From the NCBI GenBank assembly GCA_009829735.1, contig CM020618.1, positions 20,817,346 through 20,881,345 of the forward strand: DNA of 64,000 nt, given 5' to 3'. Shown piece after piece: positions 21,425 to 31,708 of the stretch (position 1 is its first letter; every line of letters begins with the position of its first letter). The DNA comes from Pyropia yezoensis (taxonomy: Eukaryota > Rhodophyta > Bangiophyceae > Bangiales > Bangiaceae). A model generated the notes under the pieces. That model saw nothing but the letters and a program-made list of their open reading frames with translations, ran no database searches and was not told the origin of the DNA. The translations under genes and the position numbers were made by a program.

Positions 21425-22022
21425 GCCATGTATATGCTTGATTCACAGCGGCGAGATTGAAAAGTGGTTGTCACGCAAGGGAAACTGCCCTGTGCATGTC
21501 ATGCGGACCGTGATTGAGTACCTCGGCTCCTCTGAGCGCTTTACGGGGAGTGAGTAACCGCTTGCATGATTTCCTGTCGCCGTCCCCGGGTCGTGGAATG
21601 GGGCTGTGCAGGCGCAAGTACTTGGCCTGCCCCACCCAATCCATGGAGCACGTTGCAGTGCACCGGCGCGGTGGACCAGGGGCGAAGGGGGGTCTGCTGG
21701 GGCGTGGGTGTCGGGCGGGCGTGCGAGGGGCGGGCAGTTGTTGGGTCCCCAAGCGTAAATGTTGTGCGCGGGGGGTCCACACTGTACCCTTGAGTTGAAT
21801 GACGAGAGCAAGGATGGCGAAGGCTATGAACGTGTCAGGGTGTACGCCCTCCCCACTTCACACTGGTGGTGACTGTCGGGCGGGGGAGGCCCGGTTTTTC
21901 ACCGATGAACCACCGCAAACAACTTTGCACTCGTGCACGCGCACACATTAAGCCTATCGCCGGGCAGTCTTGGACTCCCACCCGGCCTGAGACCGCGCGC
22001 GTCGCCTCACATTCCGCTCCCG

Positions 22023-22913
22023 TCACACCGTCTGCGTCGACTCGTCATGCGCCATCCCTCGAAAGAACCCGGTCCAAAGGTGCCGGGAGCGCGGGTCAGG
22101 TACAATGGGCTGGCCAGCAAAAGACCGGAGGCGCCTGCAATCACAACCTGGCATGACCACCCACGGCAAGCTCCGTCGCAGGTGCCTCTGTCGGTCCTCA
22201 GGCGCGGAGCCCGTCTGCCGTGCGCCCAACACAGCCCACGCAGTGCGGTCATGTGTTGAACCTCCGAGACTCACGCGGATCATGTCGATGGCAAGGGACC
22301 TGAACTCGGTCTGACGAATGACCAGCGGTAGCACGACAGCTGCAGCAGTGTCCCCGTTGAAATTCAGCAGGCGGACCCAGCACGGGTCTGAAGACCGAGC
22401 GACCCCCAAGGCCGACCGCGACTGCACGACCAGAGCCCGTGAGGCGAGTCGCAGGGCGTGTCGTTCAGGGTGGGGAATCGCCACCCAAGACCAGACGTAC
22501 AGCTGGGTCCACGATAGGGCAACCAGTCCGCCGCCGAGGTCAAGGAAGCTCGCTACATCTGATGTCAGCCACTCGAAACGCCAGAAGCGACCAGAACGGT
22601 GCGCTTCGATGGGGATTTCACCCCACTGCGCCAGGACGTCGTCGGGCAGATGCCCGTGAGTCAGTAGCACGTCCAGGTGAACGCAGGATAGCCTGATGAT
22701 GTCCTTTTGAATCCCGTATTGGTAGCCCGCTCTCCGACCAGTGGGCGGCACCATCCTGGCAATGATCTGCCTCGCCAGCCAGAAGACTATGCTTGCGGCG
22801 CGTTGCGCGTTGGATGGTCGAGCCCTTGTACCGGTCCGGATGACGCAAGACGTCGGCCCCGCCGAACCCGACGACCCTCCCACGTCGTCTTTCAAGGCGG
22901 CGGCAGATGCCAT
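22023..22913 (-). CDS. Hypothetical protein, unrecognised
   Basis: Open frame of 296 codons from an ATG at 22913. The composition is more protein-like than the surrounding frames (VFWLARQIIARMVPPTG, DIIRLSCVHLDVLL, RFWRFEWLTSDVASFLDLGG). There is possibly one hydrophobic segment around residues 131-146 (LVALSWTQLYVWSW). No known domain or motif is visible. A 37-base G run lies just upstream of its start. It could be a real lineage-specific gene, an exon, or chance in GC-rich DNA. I lean slightly toward real because the frame avoids simple repeats. Confidence 0.3.
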   Translation of the reverse strand: MASAAALKDDVGGSSGSAGPTSCVIRTGTRARPSNAQRAASIVFWLARQIIARMVPPTGRRAGYQYGIQKDIIRLSCVHLDVLLTHGHLPDDVLAQWGEIPIEAHRSGRFWRFEWLTSDVASFLDLGGGLVALSWTQLYVWSWVAIPHPERHALRLASRALVVQSRSALGVARSSDPCWVRLLNFNGDTAAAVVLPLVIRQTEFRSLAIDMIRVSLGGSTHDRTAWAVLGARQTGSAPEDRQRHLRRSLPWVVMPGCDCRRLRSFAGQPIVPDPRSRHLWTGFFRGMAHDESTQTV

Positions 22914-23021
22914 GACTTTCTGTGCAGCCGCGGCACGTCGCTCGCAAGCGAGCCGGCGGCCGTGTAGAAGTTGGAAGAGTAACGGTGTTTTCCGAGGTTT
23001 CTGGGACGTTTTCGATGGGAA

Positions 23022-23058
<37 letters not shown>
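23022..23058 (+). repeat. Uninterrupted run of 37 G
   Basis: The longest homopolymer in the window. Its exact length is doubtful in any assembly. Confidence 0.9.
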
Positions 23059-23060
<2 letters not shown>

Positions 23061-23316
23061 GGGCGGGGGAAAGCAGCGGTTGGAGCACAGAATGGGCTGT
23101 TTGTGGCCGTGAAGCGAGTACCGGTGAGGAATGTACAGCTTGTTCGGGGCGCGGCACCGACTGCCTCCACACCCGTCCCCTTCTTATCACCACGGCCGGT
23201 CAGTGAGTGTCAAAGGTGCGGTCTCGTCACAGGGGTGGAGTTGACAGGCTAAAGGCCGCGCTTACGCTGCCTCAGGTACCTACTGTGCAGGAGATGGCCA
23301 CGTACAGCATGGCTAG

Positions 23317-23820
23317 ATGGCCGCGTCGGCTGCTACTCTACAAACGTCGGAGGCTACTCAACTTGAGGAACGCGTTCGCACTGTCGTTTCGACTGCTAGG
23401 TGCGAGTCGGTCGCGGAGTTTATGACGGCCAAGTTGAACCGTATCGGGTCCATCATGCCTTTGTCGGCCCGCGGCAAGCGTCGGGCGAGCCGAGCGGACT
23501 CACCTCCCCGTCGTCGTCGCCGCCACTCGCGGCGATCTCCCTCCGTGTCGTAAGAGGAGTTGTCTTACTTCAAGTCGGAGTCATCCACCCCGTCCGAGAC
23601 TGAGTCGGTCCGGCGTCTGCGTCGCCAACTTGCGCGCAAGACCAAGAAAGCTAACAGCCGCAGTCGTCGCCACGCTCGTGACCGAGCTCGTCACGATTGC
23701 TCCGACTTGGAGCCATCGGCTCCACCGACTAGCGGTGATCGTCACCGATGTGGGTCACGACGCTCACCTCCGCGTGAGAGTGAAGGTCGCGGGGGTGGGG
23801 AGGCTTGCATGCGTGCCTAG
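23317..23820 (+). pseudogene. Arg/Ser-rich frame with one in-frame stop
   Basis: From the ATG at 23317 the frame reads a helical stretch (TQLEERVRTVVSTARCESVAE), then RRRRRHSRRSPSVS. After a TAA at 23551-23553 the same frame goes on with YFKSESSTPSETESVRRL and a second RS/RD-rich part, to a stop at 23820. The continuity of composition across the stop suggests a single protein, once about 168 codons. It looks like an RS-rich nucleic-acid-binding or splicing-type tail, or a gag-like remnant. I cannot name it. Confidence 0.35.
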
Positions 23821-24268
23821 TTGGAAGCTACTGTTGTTGTGAGAGTGAGTGGGTTAGGGCTATAGTTAAAGCCACTTTGCGTGCCACTTCGACTTGAAGC
23901 ACTCTCTTGGCACTGCCACTTGACCTTCCCTCACGTTGCCACACCACAGGTGTATGCAGGAGAGGCGGGCAAAAGGGGCCCGGCCGACAGTGTGCCACCC
24001 CCAATGGGCTTGGCGGCGTAGCGTAGCGTGGGGAGGTGGCGTTGCGGGGTGGGGGGGGGGGGGGGGGAGGAAGGGGAACAGTCTGCCGCCGCCGTCACCG
24101 TCACTGCCCAGTTGACGGGGCCGCACCACGCCGGCCGACGGGGCTGTGACCCGCGGCGTTAGTGGTGGTGGTGGTGGTGCAAGTGGTGGTGGCGGTGGGG
24201 GGGGCGGCGGTGGTCGTGGTGGCGGAGACGGTGGCGGTTGCCGGCTCCGTCTATGGGTGGAGAGCCCA
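23821..24268. other. Flank of element A, Gly-coding repeat
   Basis: Contains a G run (24049-24067) and a GGT/GTG-rich stretch (24160-24235) that would encode poly-Gly. It was continuous with 28850 onward before element A inserted, as shown by the shared GCCCA. Confidence 0.5.
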
Positions 24269-25188
24269 TGTAAGGACCCACCTAAGACCGGGGAGCCCTC
24301 AACGTACTCGTGGGGGCGTCAGCGGGCCCTGCGAGCCAATGGGGCGGCGGGGTACGGGGAAGAGGACGGTGGTCTCGACGGGGGTGGGTCTGGGGAAGAA
24401 GATGGGCGCGACGTCGGTGGGGATCGAGGGTACAAAAGGTAAACAGTGTCTTTGGTCTGTGTCTGTGGTTCCCCTCTCGTCTCCCCCGGTGGCGCCGACA
24501 CTCACGCACTATATACTCGCGTCGGGGCACCCGAGGTGCCCCAAAGCATGCGTTTCCCCATCGCACCGCCGGTAGGCACAGAACGGTCCAAAAACAAAGC
24601 ATGTCTCTCAGAACAAAGCATGGGCGGGCGTGCGCACTAAAGAAGTGCAGCCCCAGTTTGCCCGAAACGAAGGGGGTCCCGTGGATGGCGCCCAGCGCGC
24701 CCCACCAGCCGGCTCCACACGCCGGTCGGCCAGAAGGTCCGACTGGCTGTAAGGGCCAGCAAGGCCAAATTCAATCAATCCAAAAGCCGGCGAGCCAGTC
24801 ATGTCGCACTCAGCCGCCAGCGAGGATGTGCGGTGTCCTCAGTGTCGGTGAATCATGTGACTGGTCCTTGATGCCAGCTTTCAAGTAGCGCAGAGAAAAA
24901 AATTCAGGCAGCACAGACGGGGATGTCCGCCCGTGGTTGGTGGACGATGTCACTCGCTCCTCGTTGTCGAGTTTCGACGTCCATGACAGGGTTCCGACAG
25001 TGCGTTGACGGCGGCATTCGTGCGGTCGGCCGACGTCCGCAAAATGTCAGGGATACAGCGTGGTGTCGCCCAGGGTAGTGGGGAATTGATGTGTCTTGGG
25101 GGGAGTTATCGGGGCCGGACATGTAAGGAGAGGTCCCAGTCCATATCCCCTGGGTTCCGGGTGGCGATTTAAGGGTCAAATCCTTACA
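24269..25188 (-). repeat. Element A 3' LTR (920 bp)
   Basis: On the minus strand it begins TGTAAGGATTTG and ends GGGTCCTTACA, so the LTR ends form the inverted pair TGTAAGGA/TCCTTACA. It follows a G-rich polypurine tract right after the chromodomain stop. A TATATA-type promoter element lies near 24511-24516. Confidence 0.92.
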
Positions 25189-28100
25189 CCTCCCCCCCCT
25201 TAGGACGCGCGTCGAAGAAACGCGTCTAAAACTTCAGGGGCGTTCACAAGGTCTTGCTTTGTCAGCCATGAGTTCTCGCTGATGTCGCAGCCTTTCCATT
25301 TGACGAGGTACTGCAGTCGTCCACGGCGCTTTCGTGACCGTATAATGGAGTCCACTTCATACTCGACCGAGCCATCGGGAAATGCAACCGGGGGTGGAAC
25401 GGGAGGAAGTCGACCATACGGATCAGCGCGGTACGGCTTCAGGAGGCTGGCATGGAAGGCGTTGTGAACTTTTCGATCGACGACAGCTTGAGGAAGATCG
25501 AGACGAAACGTGACGTCATTGATGCTCTCCGTGACTCTGTAGGGTCCGGAGTATTTGGGCATCAGCTTACGAGCGCCTTGAAAAGCGTCGGGCAAGAGGT
25601 TCTTGGTGCTGAGGAGTACGTGGTCGCCCACAGCGATTGTGCATGGTCGGCGATGACGGCTTGCGTACGCCGCGCGCGTCTCATTGGCGCTCTTGATGGC
25701 GGCGATAGCCGTCTTTTGAGCATAGTGGGGGCTGGATAGCCAATCCGACACAGCAGGAAGATTTGAGTCCCTGCTGTCGAGGATGTCCATAGGCACGGTC
25801 CTTGGTTCAAACCCGTAGTTCAAGAAAAATGGAGAGTACGTGGTTACGGCATTAGGTGACCGGTTGTACGCAACTTCCGCGCCAACGAGGAAAAGATCCC
25901 AGTCGCCTTGATGATGGTTGACAAAGTTTCTAAGGATTTCTTCAATTTTCTTGTTCATAATCTCAGTTTGGCCGTCCGTCTGCGGGTGGTAGGCCGATGA
26001 GGCTTTGATCTTGACCTTGAGAATCTTTGTCAGTGACCGCCAGAAGTTGGAAAAAAAGATGGGGTCGCGGTCACAGACGACTTCTTGAGGTAGGCCGTGG
26101 TTGCGATAGACGTGATCGTGGTAAAGCTGAGCTGTGACCGCCGCTGTACATTCGGGCTTCATTGGTGCCAGGCGAATCATCTTGGTGAGTCGGTCAACAA
26201 CGACATAAATGCCGTTGTGGCCTCGTGGTGTCAGTGGCAGTGGGGTGATAAAGTCCATGGAGACACTTGCCCATCTTTGGCTTGGGGGTTCGAGTGGTTT
26301 GAGATGACCCAGAGGTGAATGAGTGCTAGCCTTGTTCCACTGGCACGAATCACATGATTGTACGTATCTTTGGATGTCCTGCCGCATAGACTTCCAGTAG
26401 TAATTGGAAGCAACGGCCTTAGTGGTTTTCTTCACTCCCATGTGCCCTTGGCACGGGACGTCGTGGTAGTCGTGGAGGAGTCTTTGGCGTAGAGTACCAG
26501 CGGGGATGCACGTACGGTCACCTCGTTTCAACAACCTCATATGAAACCGGTAGGGAGAGTCTCAGGGACTCGTGGTCGGTATGGACCTCAAAGGGTCTTC
26601 CGTGGAGGTAGCAGCGCCAGTGCCGGATGGCTTGGACCACTGCGAGCAGCTCACGTTCGCGGATGCTGTAGCGTTGTTCGTGGATATTCAAGGTCAGGGA
26701 GAAGAATGCCACTGGACGCCGTCCCTTTCCGTCGTCTTGTTCGAGGACTGCGCCAATAGCATACCCGCTGGCATCAGTAGACACGTAGATGGGATATCGT
26801 TTGTCAAACGGCCTTAGTACCGGTGCACTTGTTGTCAGAGTCCGCAGCTGCTCAAAGGCTTTTTGGGCGTCCGGCGTCCACTCAAAGTCGACCTTCCCCG
26901 TCAACCTCGTAAGAGGGGTAGCAACTGCGGCCATTCCCTTGATAAATCGGCGATAGAAGCTGACCATACCGAGGAAGGACTGCACGTCCTTCTTGCTCTT
27001 GGGGGTTGCTCACGTCCGAATGGCTTGGACCTTCTGGTCCTCCATGGAAAATCCTGCGTCAGATATGACGTGGCCGAGGTAATCGACAGTGGTTCGAGCG
27101 AATTGGCACTTACTCGCCTTGGCGTAAAGCTTGTGGTCTCGTAGCTTGGCCAGGGGTTTTCTCAGGTGCTTGAGATGATCCTCGTAGGTTTCGCTGTAGA
27201 CCAAAATGTCGTCTAAGTAGACGCAGATGAAGTCGTACAGGTAGGGTCTGAACACATCGTTCATCAAGTTCATGAAGACTGCGGGGGCGTTCGTCAGTCC
27301 GAAGGGTAGCACAGTGAGCTCGTAGAATCCAGACTTGGTCCGGAACGCCGTCAATGGGATGGTGTCAGGGTCCAGCCGGATCTGGTGGTAGCCAGAGCGG
27401 AGGTCAATCTTCGTGAAATACTTGGCCTTTCGTAGTTGATCAAAGATGTCATCGATACGTGGTAGAGGATACGCATTCTTGATGGTAGCCTTGTTCAATG
27501 CTCGGTAGTCGATGCACATCCGCCAGCCGCCGTCCTTCTTCGCCCCAAATAGAACGGAGGAGCCCCACGGTGAGGCACTTGGCTGGATGAATCCCTTCCG
27601 AATCAGGGTCGCAAGTTGCGTCTTGAGTTTATCGAGTTCCCACTCGGAGAGGCGGTAAATACCGCTGCGACGTGGTTCAGCGTCGTCGGTCAGCTTGATG
27701 CTAAACTTGTGACTACGCTCGGGAGGGAGTCCGTCCGGGAGCTCAGCCGGGAAGACGTCAGCGTACTCCTTGAGACTCTGTTGGACTTCATTTTTGTCTT
27801 CAGCTTCTCCCATAATGATGGAGTTGATGTCAAAGCTGCTTGAGGGGTCTTCAGACTGCAGGTAGATGGCGAATACAGGGGTCCTTTGGATGAGGTCACG
27901 TGCGAGTCGTTGCCGGCTAATGAGGCCCTCCGGTTTCTTGAGGGAGGCGGTGATAGAAATATTCTTGTGGTTGACCTTAAAGGATATCTTGTTCTTCTTG
28001 TTGTTGACCTTGGCGCCCTTGTCATCGCGCCATTTCTTACCGAGGATAACGTCGTACGCACTGAGGTCGCATACGGCGAACCGTAGTCGTTCTTGGTAAA

Positions 28101-28849
28101 GGCCGATGTGAATCTCTAAGGGTTCAATGGTTTCAGCGAGTACATGGGAACGTCCATCGGGCATGTTTGCCGCGAAGTCCGTTTCAGTGGTCTTGACATT
28201 CAGGGTTTTCATGAGGCGCCTGGAGACGACGTTGATGGGAGACCCGTCGTCGAACAGCACCTTTACAACATGGTCATTGACAGAAGCAGTAGAAAGCAGT
28301 AGCCCGAGACGCGGGCCTTCAAAGGGTGACGATTTATTTTCCGGAACCAAAGGAGCATCTTTCACCGTTGTTGACGACGGTTGCTGCTTCAGTTCCGCTG
28401 GCCTTTTGGGCAGTCCTTTGCCAGGTGCCCCTTTTCGAGACAGCGGAGGCCGAGTCCCTCGCGTATACAGCGCTGGCGCTCCTCGGGCGTGGGCTTCTCG
28501 ACCTTGATGCTGGAAATGTCCATGGGGACGACACCCGTCGCAGACGGCTTCCCAGAGGTGCTGCTGAGGTTGTTCGTGAAGCGCGAGGCTCCAGCCTTGG
28601 CAGCTTCTACGCGCAGGGCGTCTGTCATTAGAGGCTCGAGTTCAGTGTAGTTCTTGAGGCACAGTGCCTGCCAAATGTCCCGCTTCAGACCTCGCGTGTA
28701 GCGGTCAATCTTTTCCGCCTCAGTGATGTCTGGGATGTCCACGACGACGCTCAGGAAAGTCTTGTTAAACGTCCCGACGTCCTTAATCTGTCGCCATGCG
28801 TGCAGCTTGTCCCGTGCCGCCTGCGTCTTGTTCAGGGGACTTCCTTACA
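24269..28849 (-). mobile_element. Element A: chromodomain Ty3/gypsy LTR retrotransposon, shortened copy
   Basis: Fossil of the same family as element B, on the minus strand. In element order it has the end of gag with the CCHC knuckle, protease, reverse transcriptase (YLDDIL), RNase H, integrase, C-terminal chromodomain, polypurine tract and a full 3' LTR. Most of the 5' LTR and the front of gag are absent, yet the outer edge TCCTTACA remains. Both outer sides carry the 5-bp target duplication GCCCA (24264-24268 and 28850-28854). Its pol region is broken about twice. The coding parts are nearly identical to B, so both are fairly young. Confidence 0.92.
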
Positions 28850-29481
28850 GCCCAGCTACGAAGCTCGGCAAAAGTTGGAAGAGCTTCGCGGAGGGGGGGG
28901 GGGGGAAGACGGCAGCGATAGTAGCGGCCTGCGGAGGAGGGGGAGGAGGGGTGAGGCTGATGCGTGGGTGGCAAGGGGGATCCGCCGGACATTGCCGCGG
29001 GGGGGCCAGCCAGCGTGGCTAGCGGCACGCGGTCCACGCCCTCCCGTGGGCCCACGGGGGCACACAGCCAAGGGGGGGAGTGGGTGGGGACGGGGTGGGG
29101 GAGGTGTGCCTGGCGGCCGAGGAGGCGCCGCCGAGGTGCGCTGGGACGCGCCGGCGCCCTCCCCGTCTGTCTGGCGCAGGGCGCTTCTGGGCTTGGTGGC
29201 AGCGGGGGGTTGGTCTGGACGAGGATTGGCAGATAGCAATTGGCCTGGTCGCGCTCCCGATTATTTTTTTTAAGACGTGCTTCCAGGAGGGCTCACCTAG
29301 CTATTGTTCGGGGCGGCGGCACGTCCCGCGAACCACCAGCGAGGCGGGGGGGAAGCGAGGGGGTAAGGGCGCGATAGACGTCATCTACCCCCCCCCCAGG
29401 GGGCCCAGGGTGCCCCTGGGATGCCATGGGGGGGGGGCCCAGGGTGCCCCTGGGGGCATCGTGGGGGGGGGGGGGCAAGGT
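28850..29481. other. Host DNA between elements A and B
   Basis: About 630 bases separating the facing 5' ends of A and B. It contains G runs and two direct copies of a GGGCCCAGGGTGCCCCTGGG block (about 29399-29420 and 29436-29455). One plus-strand frame continues the Gly-rich frame from the other side of element A. No gene is named. Confidence 0.45.
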
Positions 29482-30161
29482 TGTAAGGATTTGCCCCTTA
29501 CATCCCCACCCGGAACCCAGGGGATATGGACTGGGACCTCTCCTTACATGTCAGGCCCCGATAACTCCCCCCAAGACACATCAATTCCCCACTACCCTGG
29601 GCGACACCACGCTGTATCCCTGACATTTTGCGGACGTCGGCCGACCGCACAAAAGCCGCCGTCAACGCACTGTCGGAACCCTGTCATGGACGTCGAAACT
29701 CGACAACGAGGAGCGAGTGACATCGTCGACCAACCACGGGCGGACATTCCCGTCTGTGCTGCCTGAATTTTATTCTCTGCGCTGCTTAGAAGCTGGCATC
29801 AAGGACCAGTCACATGATTCACCGACACTGAGGACACCGCACATCCTCGCTGGCGGCTGAGTGCGACATGACTGGCTCGCCGGCTTTTGGATTGATTGAA
29901 TTTGGCCTTGCTGGCCCTTACAGCCAGTCGGACCTTCTGGCCGATCGGCGTGTGGAGCCGGCTGGTGGGGCGCGCTGGGCGCCATCCACGGGACCCCCTT
30001 CGTCTCGGGCAAACTGGGGCTGCACTTCTTTAGTGCGCACGCCCGCCCATGCTTTGTTCTGAGAGACAAGCTTTGTTTTTGGACCGTTCTGTGCCTACCG
30101 GCGGTGCGATGGGGAAACGCATGCTTTGGGGCACCTCGGGTGCCCCGACGCGAGTATATAG
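29482..30161 (+). repeat. Element B 5' LTR, left part
   Basis: Starts TGTAAGGATTTG and runs to the TATATAG promoter element, where element C interrupts it. The remainder of the LTR is at 40407-40647, ending TCCTCACA. Confidence 0.92.
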
Positions 30162-30700
30162 TGTAGCAGTACTCCCAACCACCAACCCCGAGTCAGGGAA
30201 GGAAGAGGAGTATTGCCGATATCCCAACTTGGGACACCGGAAGCAAGCACCTCCACACAGCCGAACACGGAACTTGCGTGTGGTGAACGGGTTAGCTCAC
30301 CAAGGCACGAACAAGATGTGTCGGAGCCAGACGGTGATTACTTGCTTGGCCAGCCAAGGTGGGCCCTCCCCGCCTTGCTGTCCCTCCTTATCAACCCTCC
30401 TCACACGCTCACGCAACCCCTCAAAAGACTCAGAAAATGAACCCTCAAACAAACCAATCATATCACTCCACATGCAAAGCACTCAAAGCGTAGAAATCCG
30501 TCTGGCTCCCGTGCAAAAATCCCAAGAAACAAATACCAGCAGCATTACCCTGCTCTAGTATGCCGGAAGTCCTAGTCGAATTTCCGTCCAGAGGTCAAAA
30601 GTTTCACCATCGTGGGTCGGGTGAATTTCGACTTCCGGTCAGGTCCACTTGACCCGAATCTCCAAAGTATTGGTACCGAATTCCGGCCCAATCTCCGACA
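30162..30700 (-). repeat. Element C 3' LTR (539 bp)
   Basis: Reads TGTAGCAGTACTCC at the left and CCGACA at the right on the plus strand. It is almost identical to the LTR at 39863-40401. Confidence 0.95.
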
Positions 30701-31239
30701 TTTCCCCCTTCTCAAAAGTCCAGCCGTCCCGGTGGACGTCCAATCAGCTGCAAGTCGCAGTGACCGGGAGAGGAGGATGCAATGCCCGAGTCGGGATGCA
30801 AAGTACGGTGCATCGCTGGCGTCTAGCGTGCACCAGGGTTACGCCGGGGTTGCACTCGCGTCCGGCGGGGCCCTCCGGGAGAGGCAGTCCCTCTCCGTGG
30901 GGTGCGCTCTCTGCCCTAACCTGGGTAGGGGAGCCCCCTCCACGCGAAACAGGTGTGGGGGAAAGTCGTCCCCCACCTGGTCAGGGTGCTCCACGGGTGG
31001 ACTCCCGTGTGGGTGGGCCCCCTAACCTGGGTGTCGGCGTTCCTCCACCACACCCCCTGCCCCCCAACTGGAGGAGTAGGGCGTCGACGTTCTCACTCGG
31101 AACGTCGACCTGCACCTGCCCCTTCAGTTGGGGTACGGTTGCTCTCGGGGGGTCGGGTTGTGTCCCCCCCTTAGAGCTCGATCCCTCCCCAGCTGGCTCT
31201 CTGCGGGGTGTTCCTCACTCCTTTCCCCCCCCCTTCTAG

Positions 31240-31620
31240 TCAGGGTTGAGGGGTGTGCGCACCCCGAGTTGGGGGTGTTGCACTCGGTCGCCGGCGGTGG
31301 TACTTGGCCGCCGGTGCGGGGTCTTCTCTCCCCTTCGTGTGTGCGGGCGGGTGTGTGTCTTCCCGCCGCTGCTCCCTCGCGTCGGCGGGTCTGTCTTTTC
31401 CCGCCGTGCGGTTTGTGTCGCCGCTTGGGGTGGTGTCTTCCCCCTCCCTGCCCCTGTGTCGGGCGTCTTCGTTGTCGGTGGGGGCGTGGGTTGTGTCCCC
31501 CCCTTGTTGCTCTTCGTCGGCGGGGTTGTGTTTTCCCCGCGCTGCCCCTTGTGTCGGGCTTCTTTGTTGTCGTTGGGGGGTGTGGGTCGTGTCCCCCCCC
31601 TGTTGTTCAAGGCCCAGGTT
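31240..31620 (+). repeat. Degenerate tandem repeats in element C
   Basis: Irregular units built from GTGTCGGGC/GTCGGCGGG and TTGTGTCCCCCCC/TTTTCCCGCC pieces recur every 50-90 bases on the plus strand, just upstream (in plus sense) of the reverse-strand frame. They could be part of the promoter of that frame; this is inference only. Confidence 0.5.
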
Positions 31621-31708
31621 GAGTTAACCTGGTGGCGGTCAAGGAGGGGGAGCCGGTCGTATCCCCCCCCCGCGCTCAACCTCACCGAGTTGGTCAAGGT
31701 TATTCAAG

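Noticed and set aside
30612-31239. Plus-strand frames at the end of element C's LTR
   Set aside because: They begin inside the LTR, read into unrelated sequence and have no domain; the same LTR frame recurs at 40313.
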